Assembly: GCA_030849065.1 (NCBI GenBank)
Contig: JASAON010001569.1
Coordinates: 1 to 56,638 of the forward strand
Length of the DNA: 56,638 nt
Direction of reading: 5' to 3'
Source of the DNA: Jaenimonas drosophilae
Taxonomy: Eukaryota > Euglenozoa > Kinetoplastea > Trypanosomatida > Trypanosomatidae
In this document: one piece after another, positions 45,838 to 55,742 of the stretch
Layout: each line of letters opens with the position of its first letter
Position numbering within the stretch: position 1 is the stretch's first letter
Position numbers and translations under genes: made by a program
Notes under the pieces: generated by a model
Database searches by the model: none
Told to the model about the DNA's origin: nothing
What the model saw: the letters and a program-made list of their open reading frames with translations, nothing else

Positions 45838-47286
45838 ATGACGGATTTGGAGGTCTGTGAGCCAACTCCCGCAAGAGTGGAGGAGCTAGTCCGTGCCAAT
45901 GCGGAGCTGCAACACAAGGTGGCTGAGCTGGAGCGAGGGCAGAAGAGGTTGTTGGAGCTCATGAAGGAGGTATCTCGCCATCACTCCCCACGCATACGCT
46001 CTGCGGGGAGCGATGGCCAAGAGGATCGCACCTCCGCCGCCACGCGCTCCTGCGATGGCGCGCCACCCAACGCCGCCGAAACAGATCGCAATAGCAATAT
46101 CGCCACAGCCGCCGTGGATGAGGCCGACGCGAACATGGAAGATGCGCAGTATGAGGCGGTGATGGCCAAGCTCCGCGCGCTCATGCCCGACCACGTTGAT
46201 GCGCCGACTGAGAATCTTCTTGCCATGTGGAGAGGTCTTGGTGGTTTCCTAGAGTGGGAGCACCACATATCACCACGTGAGCTCACCTTGGCCCTCTCAC
46301 GCGTGGATGCAACCGACTACACCTTGTGTGATGAGGCCCCATGCGGCTTCGTGGAGCTCATCCTGAGCCAACTGCCCCGTCTAGAGAAGCTCGTGCTTCG
46401 CCTGCCGCGCTATCTGTTGGATGCCGCCACGATGGATTCGGTGCTCCACGCTTTTCCCTCGCTGCAGCATGTAGACCTGGCCAACTCAGCCTGGCTGACG
46501 GACGGCGATGTGGTGGAGCTCGCCAGACGTGCCGTCAATCTGAACACACTCATCCTCGACGGCTGCCCCCACGTGAGCTGGGAGGGCATTGAGATGGCCA
46601 TGGCGCAGGTTCCATCTGGCATCCCGCAACTGAGCCCAGCTTCACGGGAGGTGAAGGCGGAACAGGATCACTGGCTGGAGCTCGGAGGTGAGGAGAGCCA
46701 ACGTGAGTATCAACGTTTGCGTGGCATCTATCGCGACTACCTCGGTCTCGGCAACGCCGACGCTGGAGAAGCCTTGTGGCGGCTGTGGATGCACCTCGAC
46801 GGTGTCAGTGGGTGGCAGCTCAAGCTCAGCTCCGCGCAGCTCTCACTCCTCCTCTCACGCGAGCGGGTGACGAAGCTTAACTACCGTGTGTTGCGTCTTC
46901 ACGGATCACAATCGCCCTGTGGCACCATTGCAGCGACGGAGCTCCGCGGCTTCGTCAGCCAGTTCCTCGCACGTCTGCCGAAGCTCTCGATGCTCTATTT
47001 TTATGATCTCCCAGAGTGGCCCTTTGATTGGGGGATGATGGAGCTGCTGGAGATGGAGCAGCCCTTCCCGGCCTTGGTGGGCACCAGCCTGTACTACAGC
47101 CCGTGCTCATGCAGCGATATCCTCGACCTCGTACGCAAGGTGAAGACCCTTGGCAAGGTGCATAGCACCAATTCTGATGGCATTGAGGGTATCACGGTAC
47201 ATGAGCGCTTCATTCGATGTGATTCGGAGGCCGATGCGGAGCAGCTCAAGGTACTCTGCGAGGGCCACTTATATACGTGGAAGTAG
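45838..47286 (+). CDS. Protein with N-terminal coiled coil and duplicated leucine-rich module
   Basis: The 482-residue protein begins with a coiled coil at about 12-45, then a disordered Ala/Asp/Arg-rich linker to about 100. Residues about 127-195 and 313-392 are two copies of one module: each runs W-x-x-L-x-G, then W, a Ser-x-x-x-L-x-L-x-L-S-R helix, and F-V-x-x-x-L-x-x-L-P-x-L before a strand. Between them is leucine-rich-repeat-like sequence (about 200-262, with L-P-R-L-E-K-L-V-L and L-N-T-L-I-L-D-G-C). The last 60 residues add a strand-rich end. LRR-type surfaces bind proteins; the partner is unknown. The ATG at 45838 was chosen over an in-frame TTG at 45778; AG at 45721-45722 is the nearest strong acceptor. 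Confidence 0.83.
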   Translation: MTDLEVCEPTPARVEELVRANAELQHKVAELERGQKRLLELMKEVSRHHSPRIRSAGSDGQEDRTSAATRSCDGAPPNAAETDRNSNIATAAVDEADANMEDAQYEAVMAKLRALMPDHVDAPTENLLAMWRGLGGFLEWEHHISPRELTLALSRVDATDYTLCDEAPCGFVELILSQLPRLEKLVLRLPRYLLDAATMDSVLHAFPSLQHVDLANSAWLTDGDVVELARRAVNLNTLILDGCPHVSWEGIEMAMAQVPSGIPQLSPASREVKAEQDHWLELGGEESQREYQRLRGIYRDYLGLGNADAGEALWRLWMHLDGVSGWQLKLSSAQLSLLLSRERVTKLNYRVLRLHGSQSPCGTIAATELRGFVSQFLARLPKLSMLYFYDLPEWPFDWGMMELLEMEQPFPALVGTSLYYSPCSCSDILDLVRKVKTLGKVHSTNSDGIEGITVHERFIRCDSEADAEQLKVLCEGHLYTWK

Positions 47287-48128
47287 AGGGGCAGACGCAC
47301 ACCCACACCCACATGCTCATGCTCATACTCATACTCACGCACGCATTCCTCCTCTCCCTCCTCATCGTTGGCATCAACGCCGGCACTGAAGCTTGTTCCG
47401 CAACGTTGATGGATGTACATAGAATAGTCCGAATGGTGGTGTGATGGTGCCTCCCCCCCTCCCCCCTCACCACACCCAATTGCCTCCTGCCCGCACACAC
47501 ACGCTGACGCCTGCCTGCGCAAAGCATGTTGCCCTTCATGTGTGGTTCAGTGATGTGTGTGTGCTCAGAACCTCTCGTGGGGAATGAACGGCTACTGTGG
47601 TGCCAACAACGCACGCCAGTTTGCTGCGCATATATGCATGGGAGGAGATTGGTGATGGAGCACAGCCCTCACAATATGTGAGATGATTGTCTGTGGGCAG
47701 CCCACAGCAGCTTTTGGTAGCCTTCAATCTCGACTTGAAGTGCCATGAGCCCACACAACACTCCTCTGGTCCTGCTGCAGCCTCCTCCCACACACCCGTC
47801 TTCATCTTCCTCACACTCTCATCTCTTGTTGGTTGTAGCAAGTGTTGCCTCATACCACAATCCATCAACACACATCTACTTTTTTTTCTCTCGTTTCCGT
47901 GGTGGAAGCGCGGCAGTTACACCGCCCACCCCTCATCGCCGCCTTATTGCGGCAGCAATCACCTCCCTCCCACATTCGTTTTTCTATTTTGTTTCTGGCT
48001 ATTTTTCGGAATTGTGTGCATCCGCCCGTGCGTAGCGGCAGGAATCCATCCCTGAACAACACTCATTCTCTGTGAGTGAGGCTGAAGAGTCTCTCTGGAG
48101 AGCTCATCTCTCATCTCACTGCTTCACA
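47287..48128 (+). promoter_or_regulatory. Intergenic region with polypyrimidine tract
   Basis: No supported gene is seen in these 842 bases. A CCACACC-type repeat at about 47293-47320 and C-rich tract at 47452-47468 follow the stop. Pyrimidine-rich stretches at about 47800-47900 and 47960-48010, with AG at 48032-48033 or 48072-48090, are candidate splice signals. A 96-codon frame at 47745-48035 is a translation of these tracts. Confidence 0.5.
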
Positions 48129-50669
48129 ATGCTCCATCGTGTGCCGGCCGCTCCACTCCGCCATCACACAGCCCCCAATGAGGCCTCCGTGAGTGGTGGC
48201 GGCACAACAACATCAACCGCCACTAATGAGGTGGTGGAGATGATCCCCTCAGCCGTGGAGGCGCCGCACACAAGCACACCGCCAACTACCACACCAAAGG
48301 ACGACCGCTTCAGCAGCAACACCGCCCCCAACAGTACCAACCACCAACCGAACCACAACAACACCACCATGGTGGGTGTGGAGGTGGCGGGTGTGAGCAG
48401 CGTGGTTGATGGGGAGAGTGGCGGGGCATCTCCACAGGCCCCACCACGCGTGAATAAGCGGCGTGCCCACCGCGATCCTCGCATTCTTCTTGGCGCCAAC
48501 AACGGTTTTGGCCACATGAACACCTGCGACTCACATGACGAGAGCTCCGAGAAACGCTCGGAGCGGGTCTCTGGCGGGCCACCTGACGCCATCGCCGAGC
48601 CGGGAAGCACCTTGTGTGCCAGCCCCCTCACAGGAGTCTTGAAGTCGGCCAACTCACCCCTGCTCCAACGCAGCGGAAGCCTACATGGCCACTCCAGCAC
48701 CACGGCACCACACCCCACCTCCGACCCATGGAGGAGTGATGAAGCACCACAACCACACCAACAAGCACAGGAACATGATGCTCGAACCAGCCCGGAGCCC
48801 ACCTTATCCAGCCTGCCCACAGTGCCCTCAGACATCGCCATGGGCTTTGCGCAGTTTCATGGTGGCTCACACAACTCCCCCATCACGAGCGCCGCTGCGA
48901 TGCGCAGCCATGCCACCGACCCTGTGCGGCCGAGCATCCCGCCCAGCATCATCACCTCCGCCGCCCTGTGGAGCTCACCAAGTGGCAGCGCGGATCACCA
49001 CCCACTCTGGGATGAGGTGTCCATGGCGATGAGCTCCGTCGGCTCCGAGGAGGTGTTGCGCAATCTCGCACGTGGCATGGTGCTCGGCGGCATCGATCTC
49101 CACGGCCGACCTCAACTGGAGCAGGCGCTGCGGAGCTGCTCCTCCCTCCAACCGCCCGTCGCGGCCATGAAGGCGGAGAACAGCAGCGATGAAGCACCCG
49201 CGAGCGCGGTGAGTGGCAGCCCACGCCGACATGGCCAGTACTCCACCCACAGCCCGGCTGAGCGCTCCGCCACCGAGCTGCACTATCGTAGCCCCATGCA
49301 GCACTCCGGCAGAGGTGGTCGTGGAGGTGCGCACTTCGCCGACCCCTCCCTCTCCATCCCCGACAACACCTTCCTCGCCTCTGCCGTGGAGCCTGGGATG
49401 CAGAGTTTGTGTGCCGCCAGCGTCTCGCCCGACTTCATCTTCAGCCGCCCCGTCGGAGATGATCACCCGCCCCACACCTCACCAATGCGCGCACGCCAAT
49501 CCTACTTCCACGAGGTGCCCGCCCCCGATCACCTCAGCGTCCTGGTGCCATCCCCAGCAACCAACTCACCCGCCTCCACCCCTGTGGCCTCGGAGTGCAG
49601 CACCGCCTCCTCCAAGCGTGGCATGGCCCTCCCGCGCTACACCAGCACGGAGGCCGGTGAAGATGGCGGCAGCCGACCAAGCAGTAGTGCCAACATGCTC
49701 CACATGATGGACGGAAGCACCGCCTCCCTTCGCAGTGGGCCCTCCTCCGCCTACGTGGCAGGCTCACCGCTCTTTCTCTCAGAGAATCTCTCGCCCTTGG
49801 CGGCAGACGCCCTGACCCCCGCCTCCCCCGACGCCCAACTCAGCGGGGCGGAGCTCATCAGCCTCCTTCGAAGTTGGTGCAGCGCCGGTGGCTCACAGCC
49901 CAACTCACCACAATCCGACATCGCCAACCTCCTGGCACACCCGCAGGTGCTGCACTCCTTCAGCAGCTACGGCGCCCTCGCCAACTCCGTGGAGGAAACG
50001 ACAGACCCGCTCACGGTGCTCATGTCGGGAGGTGTGCCGCCGGCCATGGTCCCGGTCCTTCCGCCCATGGATGGTGGCGAGGAGGCCAGCCGCACACTCA
50101 GCGACCCCTCCACGAGCAGCGGAGGTGGCAGCACCTTCTTCCCCATTTGCCGCATCAACGCCGACGCCCACGCCTCGCAGGGCGGCCGCCATGCCCGAGA
50201 CACCCCAACTCAAGGCACGAGCATCAATAACCATAGCATCATGCAACTAGGCACCAACCACAGTACATCGGGTCGCTCTTCCTCCTTCAGCAGCGGGAGT
50301 GTGATGATGATGCAGCCCACCCCACACCTCTCCACCGGCAACTTCATGAACGAGGCGATGGGCAGCCCACGACGTCTGCGACGCCACGTAACCGCCGCGA
50401 GCATCAGCCGCCTTCTCGATGAGGCGGAACGCCAACTCCGGCGCCAAACAACGCCGATTGTGAATCTCCTGGGCTACGGCCAATGCCGGCTGCCTGTGCC
50501 CGCCACTCCATCCACAGGGAGCTCGGTGGCCGTGAGCTTTCACAGCCAATCCTCGCCCATGTTGATGTGGGGTGAGAGCGAGGCACACCGGAGCAGCCCC
50601 AGCCACGGCCAGTCGCAGGACACACTCACCTCCTTTGATGAGTCAGGCTGCGATCCATCCGCTGCGTGA
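48129..50669 (+). CDS. Large Ser/Pro-rich, mostly disordered hypothetical protein
   Basis: I do not recognise this 846-residue protein. It is dominated by Ser, Pro, Thr, His and Gly with many Ser-Pro pairs, so it is probably disordered and phosphorylated. Local order may exist at about 300-345 (an amphipathic helical stretch), 580-595 and 745-790, where basic and leucine residues predict a helix. A short Arg-Gly-Gly cluster lies near residue 396. The His/Asn-rich stretch at 70-85 and short homopolymers are low-complexity. ATG 48129 is preceded in frame by a GTG with a short unlikely extension. Regulatory or RNA-binding roles are common for such proteins in kinetoplastids, but that is only a possibility. 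Confidence 0.82.
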   Translation: MLHRVPAAPLRHHTAPNEASVSGGGTTTSTATNEVVEMIPSAVEAPHTSTPPTTTPKDDRFSSNTAPNSTNHQPNHNNTTMVGVEVAGVSSVVDGESGGASPQAPPRVNKRRAHRDPRILLGANNGFGHMNTCDSHDESSEKRSERVSGGPPDAIAEPGSTLCASPLTGVLKSANSPLLQRSGSLHGHSSTTAPHPTSDPWRSDEAPQPHQQAQEHDARTSPEPTLSSLPTVPSDIAMGFAQFHGGSHNSPITSAAAMRSHATDPVRPSIPPSIITSAALWSSPSGSADHHPLWDEVSMAMSSVGSEEVLRNLARGMVLGGIDLHGRPQLEQALRSCSSLQPPVAAMKAENSSDEAPASAVSGSPRRHGQYSTHSPAERSATELHYRSPMQHSGRGGRGGAHFADPSLSIPDNTFLASAVEPGMQSLCAASVSPDFIFSRPVGDDHPPHTSPMRARQSYFHEVPAPDHLSVLVPSPATNSPASTPVASECSTASSKRGMALPRYTSTEAGEDGGSRPSSSANMLHMMDGSTASLRSGPSSAYVAGSPLFLSENLSPLAADALTPASPDAQLSGAELISLLRSWCSAGGSQPNSPQSDIANLLAHPQVLHSFSSYGALANSVEETTDPLTVLMSGGVPPAMVPVLPPMDGGEEASRTLSDPSTSSGGGSTFFPICRINADAHASQGGRHARDTPTQGTSINNHSIMQLGTNHSTSGRSSSFSSGSVMMMQPTPHLSTGNFMNEAMGSPRRLRRHVTAASISRLLDEAERQLRRQTTPIVNLLGYGQCRLPVPATPSTGSSVAVSFHSQSSPMLMWGESEAHRSSPSHGQSQDTLTSFDESGCDPSAA

Positions 50670-50936
50670 TGCAAACACCGGGTCGGTAGGTTGGTTGGTA
50701 GCGTGTACGTGTTTTTTTGTGGTGGAGTTGGTTCATGTACGTGCGCACCACCCTCGTTCATGGTTGTATGTCTTCCACAGAGGCTGAAATGTGTGGTGGG
50801 AGATCACGAGTGTTGCTTCGCGCTTGCATGTGGTGAAGAACGCTACGCAGTTCGAAGCCAGGCATGTTGCCGCGGCACGTGATGGATATCTTTGATGGTT
50901 GTTGGATCTCCTCACCTTCGTCACTGAAGTAACGAG

Positions 50937-50960
50937 TGTGTGTGTGTGTGTGTGTGTGTG
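50937..50960 (+). repeat. (GT)n microsatellite
   Basis: Twelve uninterrupted GT units lie in the 3' flank of the Ser/Pro-rich protein gene. Confidence 0.85.
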
Positions 50961-51423
50961 CATCTCCTCATTATTTCCATCTACTGTATTCCCTTATTTT
51001 GGTTTCTTCTTCGTGTTGCTGCCGTCGTCGCCGGGCGTCAGCAGTGAATGAATGGTTTCTGTTGTTTTATTGTGCATGCTTCGACTCCGGTGCGGAGGTG
51101 ATGATCATCGAATCCGCGTCCTCTGCGCTCCCCCCCCCCCGGCCCCACCTTTGTCGTTGCCTCCACGGCTGCTGAGCTGTGGTGATACAAGATTGCTTCA
51201 GCCATCTCAGGATGAGTGGTGATGGATGAATATGCGATGCTGTGCTCTTCATCAACGTCACTGCACGTGCCTGTGAGTACCGCTCGCCCTCTCTTCTCCC
51301 CTCCCCTTTTTTTTTCGTATCTTCGGCTGTCTTCTCTTCTCTCCTCTCGAGTTGAAGGGCGCGCAACCTGTTGTTGTTGCTGTTTTTGTTTGTTCTTTAT
51401 TTTCGTTTCATGTTATTGACGTG

Positions 51424-51780
51424 ATGATGCCATGTAGCACGAAGGTTGTGATGCCTTCTCTCGTTGTTGCTTTGTATTGTGTCTTGATTGTGCGTCTGTT
51501 TGTTGCTGCTTATTCAATGTGGCCGAATGAGGGGATTCCACGTCAGTGGACGTTGTTTTCTGTCCGTGGTGGAGATACTCATCCTTGGTGGCGGAATGCC
51601 ACTGGGGGGGAGCTCTTCCATACGCTGCGAACGAATGAAGTATCCTGCGCACCGTCACTTACATCTTGTGTGTTTGGCACGAATTTTTTTTTCGCCATCA
51701 TGCTTGTGGGTTGCATTGCTCGTTGCTTCATCTATTGGTGCAACACACGCGCTCAATGTGCCATTGGATTGGCCTGTTGA
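51424..51780 (+). CDS. Candidate small membrane protein, 118 residues
   Basis: A 118-codon frame starts at ATG-ATG 51424, about 74 bases after a strong polypyrimidine tract and AG (51349-51350), and ends with TGA. The predicted peptide has two hydrophobic segments (about 8-30 and 89-107) around a polar loop with W-W-R-N and two cysteines, as in a small two-span membrane protein. Codon use is T-rich, unlike neighbouring genes, so the hydrophobicity may simply reflect T-rich DNA. The presence of correctly placed splice signals and a balanced loop keep it as a candidate. No family is recognised. Confidence 0.3.
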   Translation: MMPCSTKVVMPSLVVALYCVLIVRLFVAAYSMWPNEGIPRQWTLFSVRGGDTHPWWRNATGGELFHTLRTNEVSCAPSLTSCVFGTNFFFAIMLVGCIARCFIYWCNTRAQCAIGLAC

Positions 51781-52251
51781 TCTCTATACAACTCCTCCCC
51801 TAAACACACGAAAGAGGGAGGGAAGGGGCATCCACTCATATTGCGTGGAGTGGTTGTGCTTGCCTTCGCATCATCATCATCATCATCTCGCGCTTCCCGT
51901 CGCTCACCTCACACCGCCGTCCTTTGTGGTTGGCGCAGGCACTATACCAACACCTTCCTGCGGGAGGTGGTGACGTCGAGCTTCTTCTTGCTTCTTTGCG
52001 CCCGTGGTGCAGCAGTGCATTTTAGCCATTCTTCATCATGCAATAGCACTCACCTAAGATCTTTTCATTTGTGGCATGGATGCCACACACGCACACACTT
52101 GGGCATAACCACATCTCTTTCTTGGAGCCATTTATGCTGTGTTGCTCTCCTCGTTTACCTTCACGTAGGTGGCGTCCACACACACACACACACACCAGCA
52201 CAAGGATTCAATACTCACATAGTAGTTGGACGTGTGTGCAGGTTGTTGGCC

Positions 52252-53268
52252 ATGTTGTTGCATCGATGGGCCAAGTCACTGCCTCCTGTTGGCCTTCGCC
52301 TACCAGTGGCCTCTAATCAGCCTCTGCACCAGACTCTCCGCGTGGTGATGCTGCATGGATTCTTGGCCCACAGCGGCACCTTCAGCAGCTTTGTGCGTGA
52401 GCTCACTCGCTGCCTCCCTCACTGTGCGGACGAGAAAATGCGCCATTCCCCTACAGCGGCAACAGGCACAGAAATGCGTTTGGTCGTGGATCTGGAGCTC
52501 CTCGATGCCCGCAATCATGGCCGCTCCCCACACAGCCCCACGCACCACCTCGATGATTTGGTGGAGGACCTTCAACATTGCCTCCGCTCACCCGCGGCCG
52601 CATCACCCTCCACGATAGATCACGGTGTTGAGGTCCGGCCTCCGCTGTTGCTTGCGCTGGGCCACAGTATGGGCTCACACACATGGGGAAAGCTCCTCAT
52701 GGATCATCCAGTGAAGGAGGTGATTGGCCTGGTGAGCCTGGATATGCCCCCGTTGCCTGCTGAGGCCATTGGCGGCGAGCTCTTGTTGGAGCTGCGTGAA
52801 ATGCTGCATCATATGCACATGGTGGATCTGCAGCGCATTCATAGCGCCAGCACCGCGCATGAAGAGTTTCTGCGTGTGGGAATGGCCGACGTGCGGGTGC
52901 GTGGCTTCTGCACCACCAACCTCATCCTCCCCACGGCGGACCATGGCGCACGGTGGCGGTGCAACGTCGAGGTGCTTCAGCATGCGTTGGCGGAGCGCAG
53001 CTTCTTCCTCAGACGTGGGTGGTGTGACGCACACGAAGGTATTCAGGCGCTCACCACACCTGTTCTCTCCATCCTTGGCGCCAACAGCCCTGTGGGGCGA
53101 GTGCATCAAGGACGATGGGCAAAATTTGCAACGCATGTGGAGGAGCACGTCATGGGCAAGTGCGATCATGTATTGCACTATGATGCACCACGGCCCACGG
53201 CAGAGCTTGTGGCCCGATTCCTGCTTCAGTGCGTCCATCAACACTACTCACAACTTGAGCAGTTGTGA
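52252..53268 (+). CDS. Alpha/beta hydrolase, ABHD11-like
   Basis: This 338-residue serine hydrolase has the order typical of ABHD11/YbfF: an H-G-F oxyanion loop near 34, D-A-R-N-H-G-x-S near 84-91, the nucleophile elbow G-H-S139-M-G, and the catalytic His306 in C-D-H near the end. The D-A-R-N-H-G-R-S-P-H-S segment is nearly diagnostic of ABHD11. In mitochondria, ABHD11 hydrolyses lipid esters and protects lipoylated 2-oxoglutarate dehydrogenase; yeast relatives are esterases. The acid of the triad is probably in the strand before (near 270-280, L-G-A-N-S-P), where the usual Asp is not obvious. The N-terminus is weakly basic; a mitochondrial location is possible. The ATG at 52252 follows AG 52240-52241; the longer frame upstream contains CA repeats and was rejected. 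Confidence 0.87.
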   Translation: MLLHRWAKSLPPVGLRLPVASNQPLHQTLRVVMLHGFLAHSGTFSSFVRELTRCLPHCADEKMRHSPTAATGTEMRLVVDLELLDARNHGRSPHSPTHHLDDLVEDLQHCLRSPAAASPSTIDHGVEVRPPLLLALGHSMGSHTWGKLLMDHPVKEVIGLVSLDMPPLPAEAIGGELLLELREMLHHMHMVDLQRIHSASTAHEEFLRVGMADVRVRGFCTTNLILPTADHGARWRCNVEVLQHALAERSFFLRRGWCDAHEGIQALTTPVLSILGANSPVGRVHQGRWAKFATHVEEHVMGKCDHVLHYDAPRPTAELVARFLLQCVHQHYSQLEQL

Positions 53269-53449
53269 AGGAGAGTTGGTGCAATGGCACACACACACAC
53301 ACACAAGTTGTGGTGCTCTTTGGTAACCAGATGACACGTGGTGAACCACACCTACAGTGGACGATTCCAACACCCACATGTGTATGTATGGATAATTGCT
53401 TCATTTTTTTTCTCTTCATGAATACTAGATTCTTGTGTAGGTTGGCCAG

Positions 53450-53974
53450 ATGAGCAGTACCAATCTCAGCGTTCACGCCAAGCCGTGGGCACCCGCGCCA
53501 GCTGGCTCCTTCCCCCGCAGCAACAGCGGCTACATGGGCAGCAATCCAGCCTCCTACTCCAACCTCACGCAGGCCACCTCCTCGCCAATGCTCCCGCAGC
53601 CAAAGATAAGCCCCACAGCGGCGAAGCTCTTCGTTGGTCAGCTTCCATTTGAATGCACCGAGGAGCGAATCCGAAACCTCTTTAGTGCCTACGGTGAGGT
53701 GGAGCACATCCACATCCTTCGCGATGGCAGTAACCGCAGCCGCGGTGCCGCCTTCGTGACGTACTCCTCCGTCCAAGAGGCAGATACCGCCATCTTCACC
53801 CTCCACAACCGCTACCGGATGCTCACGAACCGTGCCATTCAGGTGAGCTACGCCAAAAACAGTCCCAACATCTCTCCTTTTGGTACGTGCAGCGCGCTCG
53901 AGGTGCATCAATCGAACCCGAACAATCCAGTTCCAAACATGGCAGCTGCTAGCGCACAGGCAAGGCTATTCTAA
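53450..53974 (+). CDS. Single-RRM RNA-binding protein
   Basis: The 174-residue protein carries one RNA recognition motif at about 58-136. RNP2 is L-F-V-G-Q-L and RNP1 is S97-R-G-A-A-F-V-T-Y, with the aromatic positions intact, so single-stranded RNA binding is expected. The 57-residue N-terminus is Ser/Pro/Asn-rich, and the C-terminus is a short Asn/Pro/Ala-rich tail. Such small single-RRM proteins are the main post-transcriptional regulators in kinetoplastids, which lack gene-by-gene promoters. The target is unknown. A T tract at 53404-53414 and AG at 53439-53440 place the splice site ten bases before the ATG. Confidence 0.93.
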   Translation: MSSTNLSVHAKPWAPAPAGSFPRSNSGYMGSNPASYSNLTQATSSPMLPQPKISPTAAKLFVGQLPFECTEERIRNLFSAYGEVEHIHILRDGSNRSRGAAFVTYSSVQEADTAIFTLHNRYRMLTNRAIQVSYAKNSPNISPFGTCSALEVHQSNPNNPVPNMAAASAQARLF

Positions 53975-54337
53975 ACACAGAGAAAAAAAAACAATCACAG
54001 CTATGAAAGCAGAACTCCCTGCACGCCCACAGATTGGCCGAGACACTTTGTTCCATGAAGAAAGATGTAGATGGGCTCTCTGGTTGTTGTTGTTCTGAAT
54101 ACGTTCATGATTGCTTCATCTTTGCTGATCATAATGCTACCACCAGCGATACACGCACAGATGTGTGTGAAGAGGCGAGGGCACCATCGACAAAAGCCAC
54201 CCATGAACATGTCAAGTTGCCAAAAAAAAAAAATTCTTTGTGCCTCACAACTCTAACATTCATGGTGTTGCACCACAGCACACAAATTGGTTTTAGGTGG
54301 TAGATTTGCTTCATTACTATTCACATATATTCGATTC
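53975..54337 (+). promoter_or_regulatory. Intergenic region with splice acceptor
   Basis: No supported gene is seen. An A tract lies at 54222-54232, and the TTTTAG at 54291-54296 gives a plausible acceptor about 40 bases before the next ATG. The pyrimidine tract is weak. Confidence 0.5.
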
Positions 54338-55363
54338 ATGCCCGCACTGCCTCGGTTAGCGACGTACTTCCTCGTCGGAAGTGGCGTTGGTGGAGGTGGC
54401 GTCTACATGCTTCGCCCGCGGCCACAGGCGGAATCTACGCCATCCATGACCAGCACTGACTTCAACGCCCTCCAAAACCAACCAATGCTGCGGGATGCGC
54501 TCCGCCCTCAGCAGCTTCCGTGGAGCTTCCCCGAACGCATCAAGCGCGATGCCACGCTCGATCCTTTTGCCACCACAACCGCCCAAGATGGCTACGTGCT
54601 AACCTTATTCCGCCTCCTTGGCTGCCCTTTCTGTGCCAAGGTGGAGGCTCTGCTACGCTTTCACGGTGTTCCGTACAAGGAGGTGCAGGTCAACCCCATC
54701 ACCGGAGCGGGCCTTCCAGATAAGCGCTACGAGCTTGCCCCACAGCTCTATCTCCTCCCGCGGAAGCAGAGCGAGGCGGCTGCTGGGGTCTTCGTGGTGG
54801 ATTCTGGCACAATCATTGAGTCGCTCGCCCCCACGTTGGGCTACACGAAGGATCTCGCTGACAGACGTGTGACGGAGACACGTGACTGGATTGCGAATCA
54901 CTTCCAAGCTGCATCCTTCATCATCACCAACAGCTCGATCCGCAACGCATACGCCACCTATACCTACGTCACACCAGTCGAGTACAGCAACATGTTCTAC
55001 CATCTCATCGGCTCAGTTGCGCTGTGTGCGCTGGCGAATTGGAAGCTCAAGCCGAAGCTTCTGGCGAAGCCGCCTCACCCACTGACTTTGGCCGCGAAAG
55101 AGGAGTGTTCGGAGACGCCCTCACACCCCACGACAGAGACATGGCTGGAGGATGAGTTGAAGGCCTTCCAGCACAACGTAGCCAAGTCCAAGGGTGGTGT
55201 ATTCCATGGCGGAGCAAAGCCTGATCTTGCCGATGTGGAACTCTTTGGCGTAATGCAGGTGGTGAGCTCGCATCCTTATCTCGGCGAGGTGGTTCGAAGG
55301 GGAGAAAGTGGCCAATGGCTGGCCGCGATGGAAGCCGAGATGATGAAGCGGAAAGTGCGTTGA
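54338..55363 (+). CDS. PTGES2: Prostaglandin E synthase 2-like protein (glutaredoxin/GST fold)
   Basis: The 341-residue protein has a short hydrophobic N-terminal segment (about 3-23), probably a membrane anchor or presequence. A glutaredoxin-like domain follows with Cys96-P-F-C99 and a V-N-P-I-T motif, and a GST-like helical C-terminal domain with G-G-x-K-P-D-L-A-D near residue 294. This order matches membrane-associated prostaglandin E synthase 2, a Golgi/mitochondrial thioredoxin-fold protein that binds GSH and heme. Whether it makes prostaglandin is not shown by sequence, and the human enzyme's physiological role is itself disputed. A second hydrophobic stretch lies near 225-240. ATG 54338 is downstream of AG 54295-54296; an in-frame TTG at 54287 was rejected. 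Confidence 0.88.
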   Translation: MPALPRLATYFLVGSGVGGGGVYMLRPRPQAESTPSMTSTDFNALQNQPMLRDALRPQQLPWSFPERIKRDATLDPFATTTAQDGYVLTLFRLLGCPFCAKVEALLRFHGVPYKEVQVNPITGAGLPDKRYELAPQLYLLPRKQSEAAAGVFVVDSGTIIESLAPTLGYTKDLADRRVTETRDWIANHFQAASFIITNSSIRNAYATYTYVTPVEYSNMFYHLIGSVALCALANWKLKPKLLAKPPHPLTLAAKEECSETPSHPTTETWLEDELKAFQHNVAKSKGGVFHGGAKPDLADVELFGVMQVVSSHPYLGEVVRRGESGQWLAAMEAEMMKRKVR

Positions 55364-55708
55364 CGTCGACGGGTTGCCACATACCGTCATAGACAGCGTG
55401 GCTTCTAACGAAGGAACTTTCACGTATGTGCCCGCTGCATTGCAGCCACTGTATGCCTCCACGCGCGATTGCTGACGATCAAATAGACGCCCCCGGGCCC
55501 TTTCTCAACACGCATTCCATTTTCACAAGCATCGCGGGCACGTGCAGCGCACCCCCCCCCCCCCCTGCCGCCGCCCATTAGGCTTCGGCGGCGTCGGAAA
55601 GTGCCAATGGGGGGCGGCCCAATGCCTGCGCCGCCGGGGGGTTGCGCTCGCCGCGGCCCCTGCTGGGCCGGGGGTAGGTCCCGCGCGCCGGGCCCCCCCC
55701 CCCCCCCC

Positions 55709-55742
<34 letters not shown>

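Larger units (their letters stand above)
50670..52251 (+). other. 1.6-kb region with GT microsatellite and one candidate small gene
   Basis: A (GT)n run lies at 50937-50960. A strong pyrimidine tract at 51283-51346 ends with AG at 51349-51350 and precedes the candidate small membrane protein at 51424-51780. A second set of signals with AG at 52240-52241 serves the hydrolase gene. A C tract at 51131-51140 and TCATCA triplets at about 51868-51886 are also present. Confidence 0.5.

Noticed and set aside
51841..52251. N-terminal extension of the ABHD11-like hydrolase by 137 codons
   Set aside because: Contains TCA and CA microsatellites and passes through a splice acceptor; family homology starts after ATG 52252.
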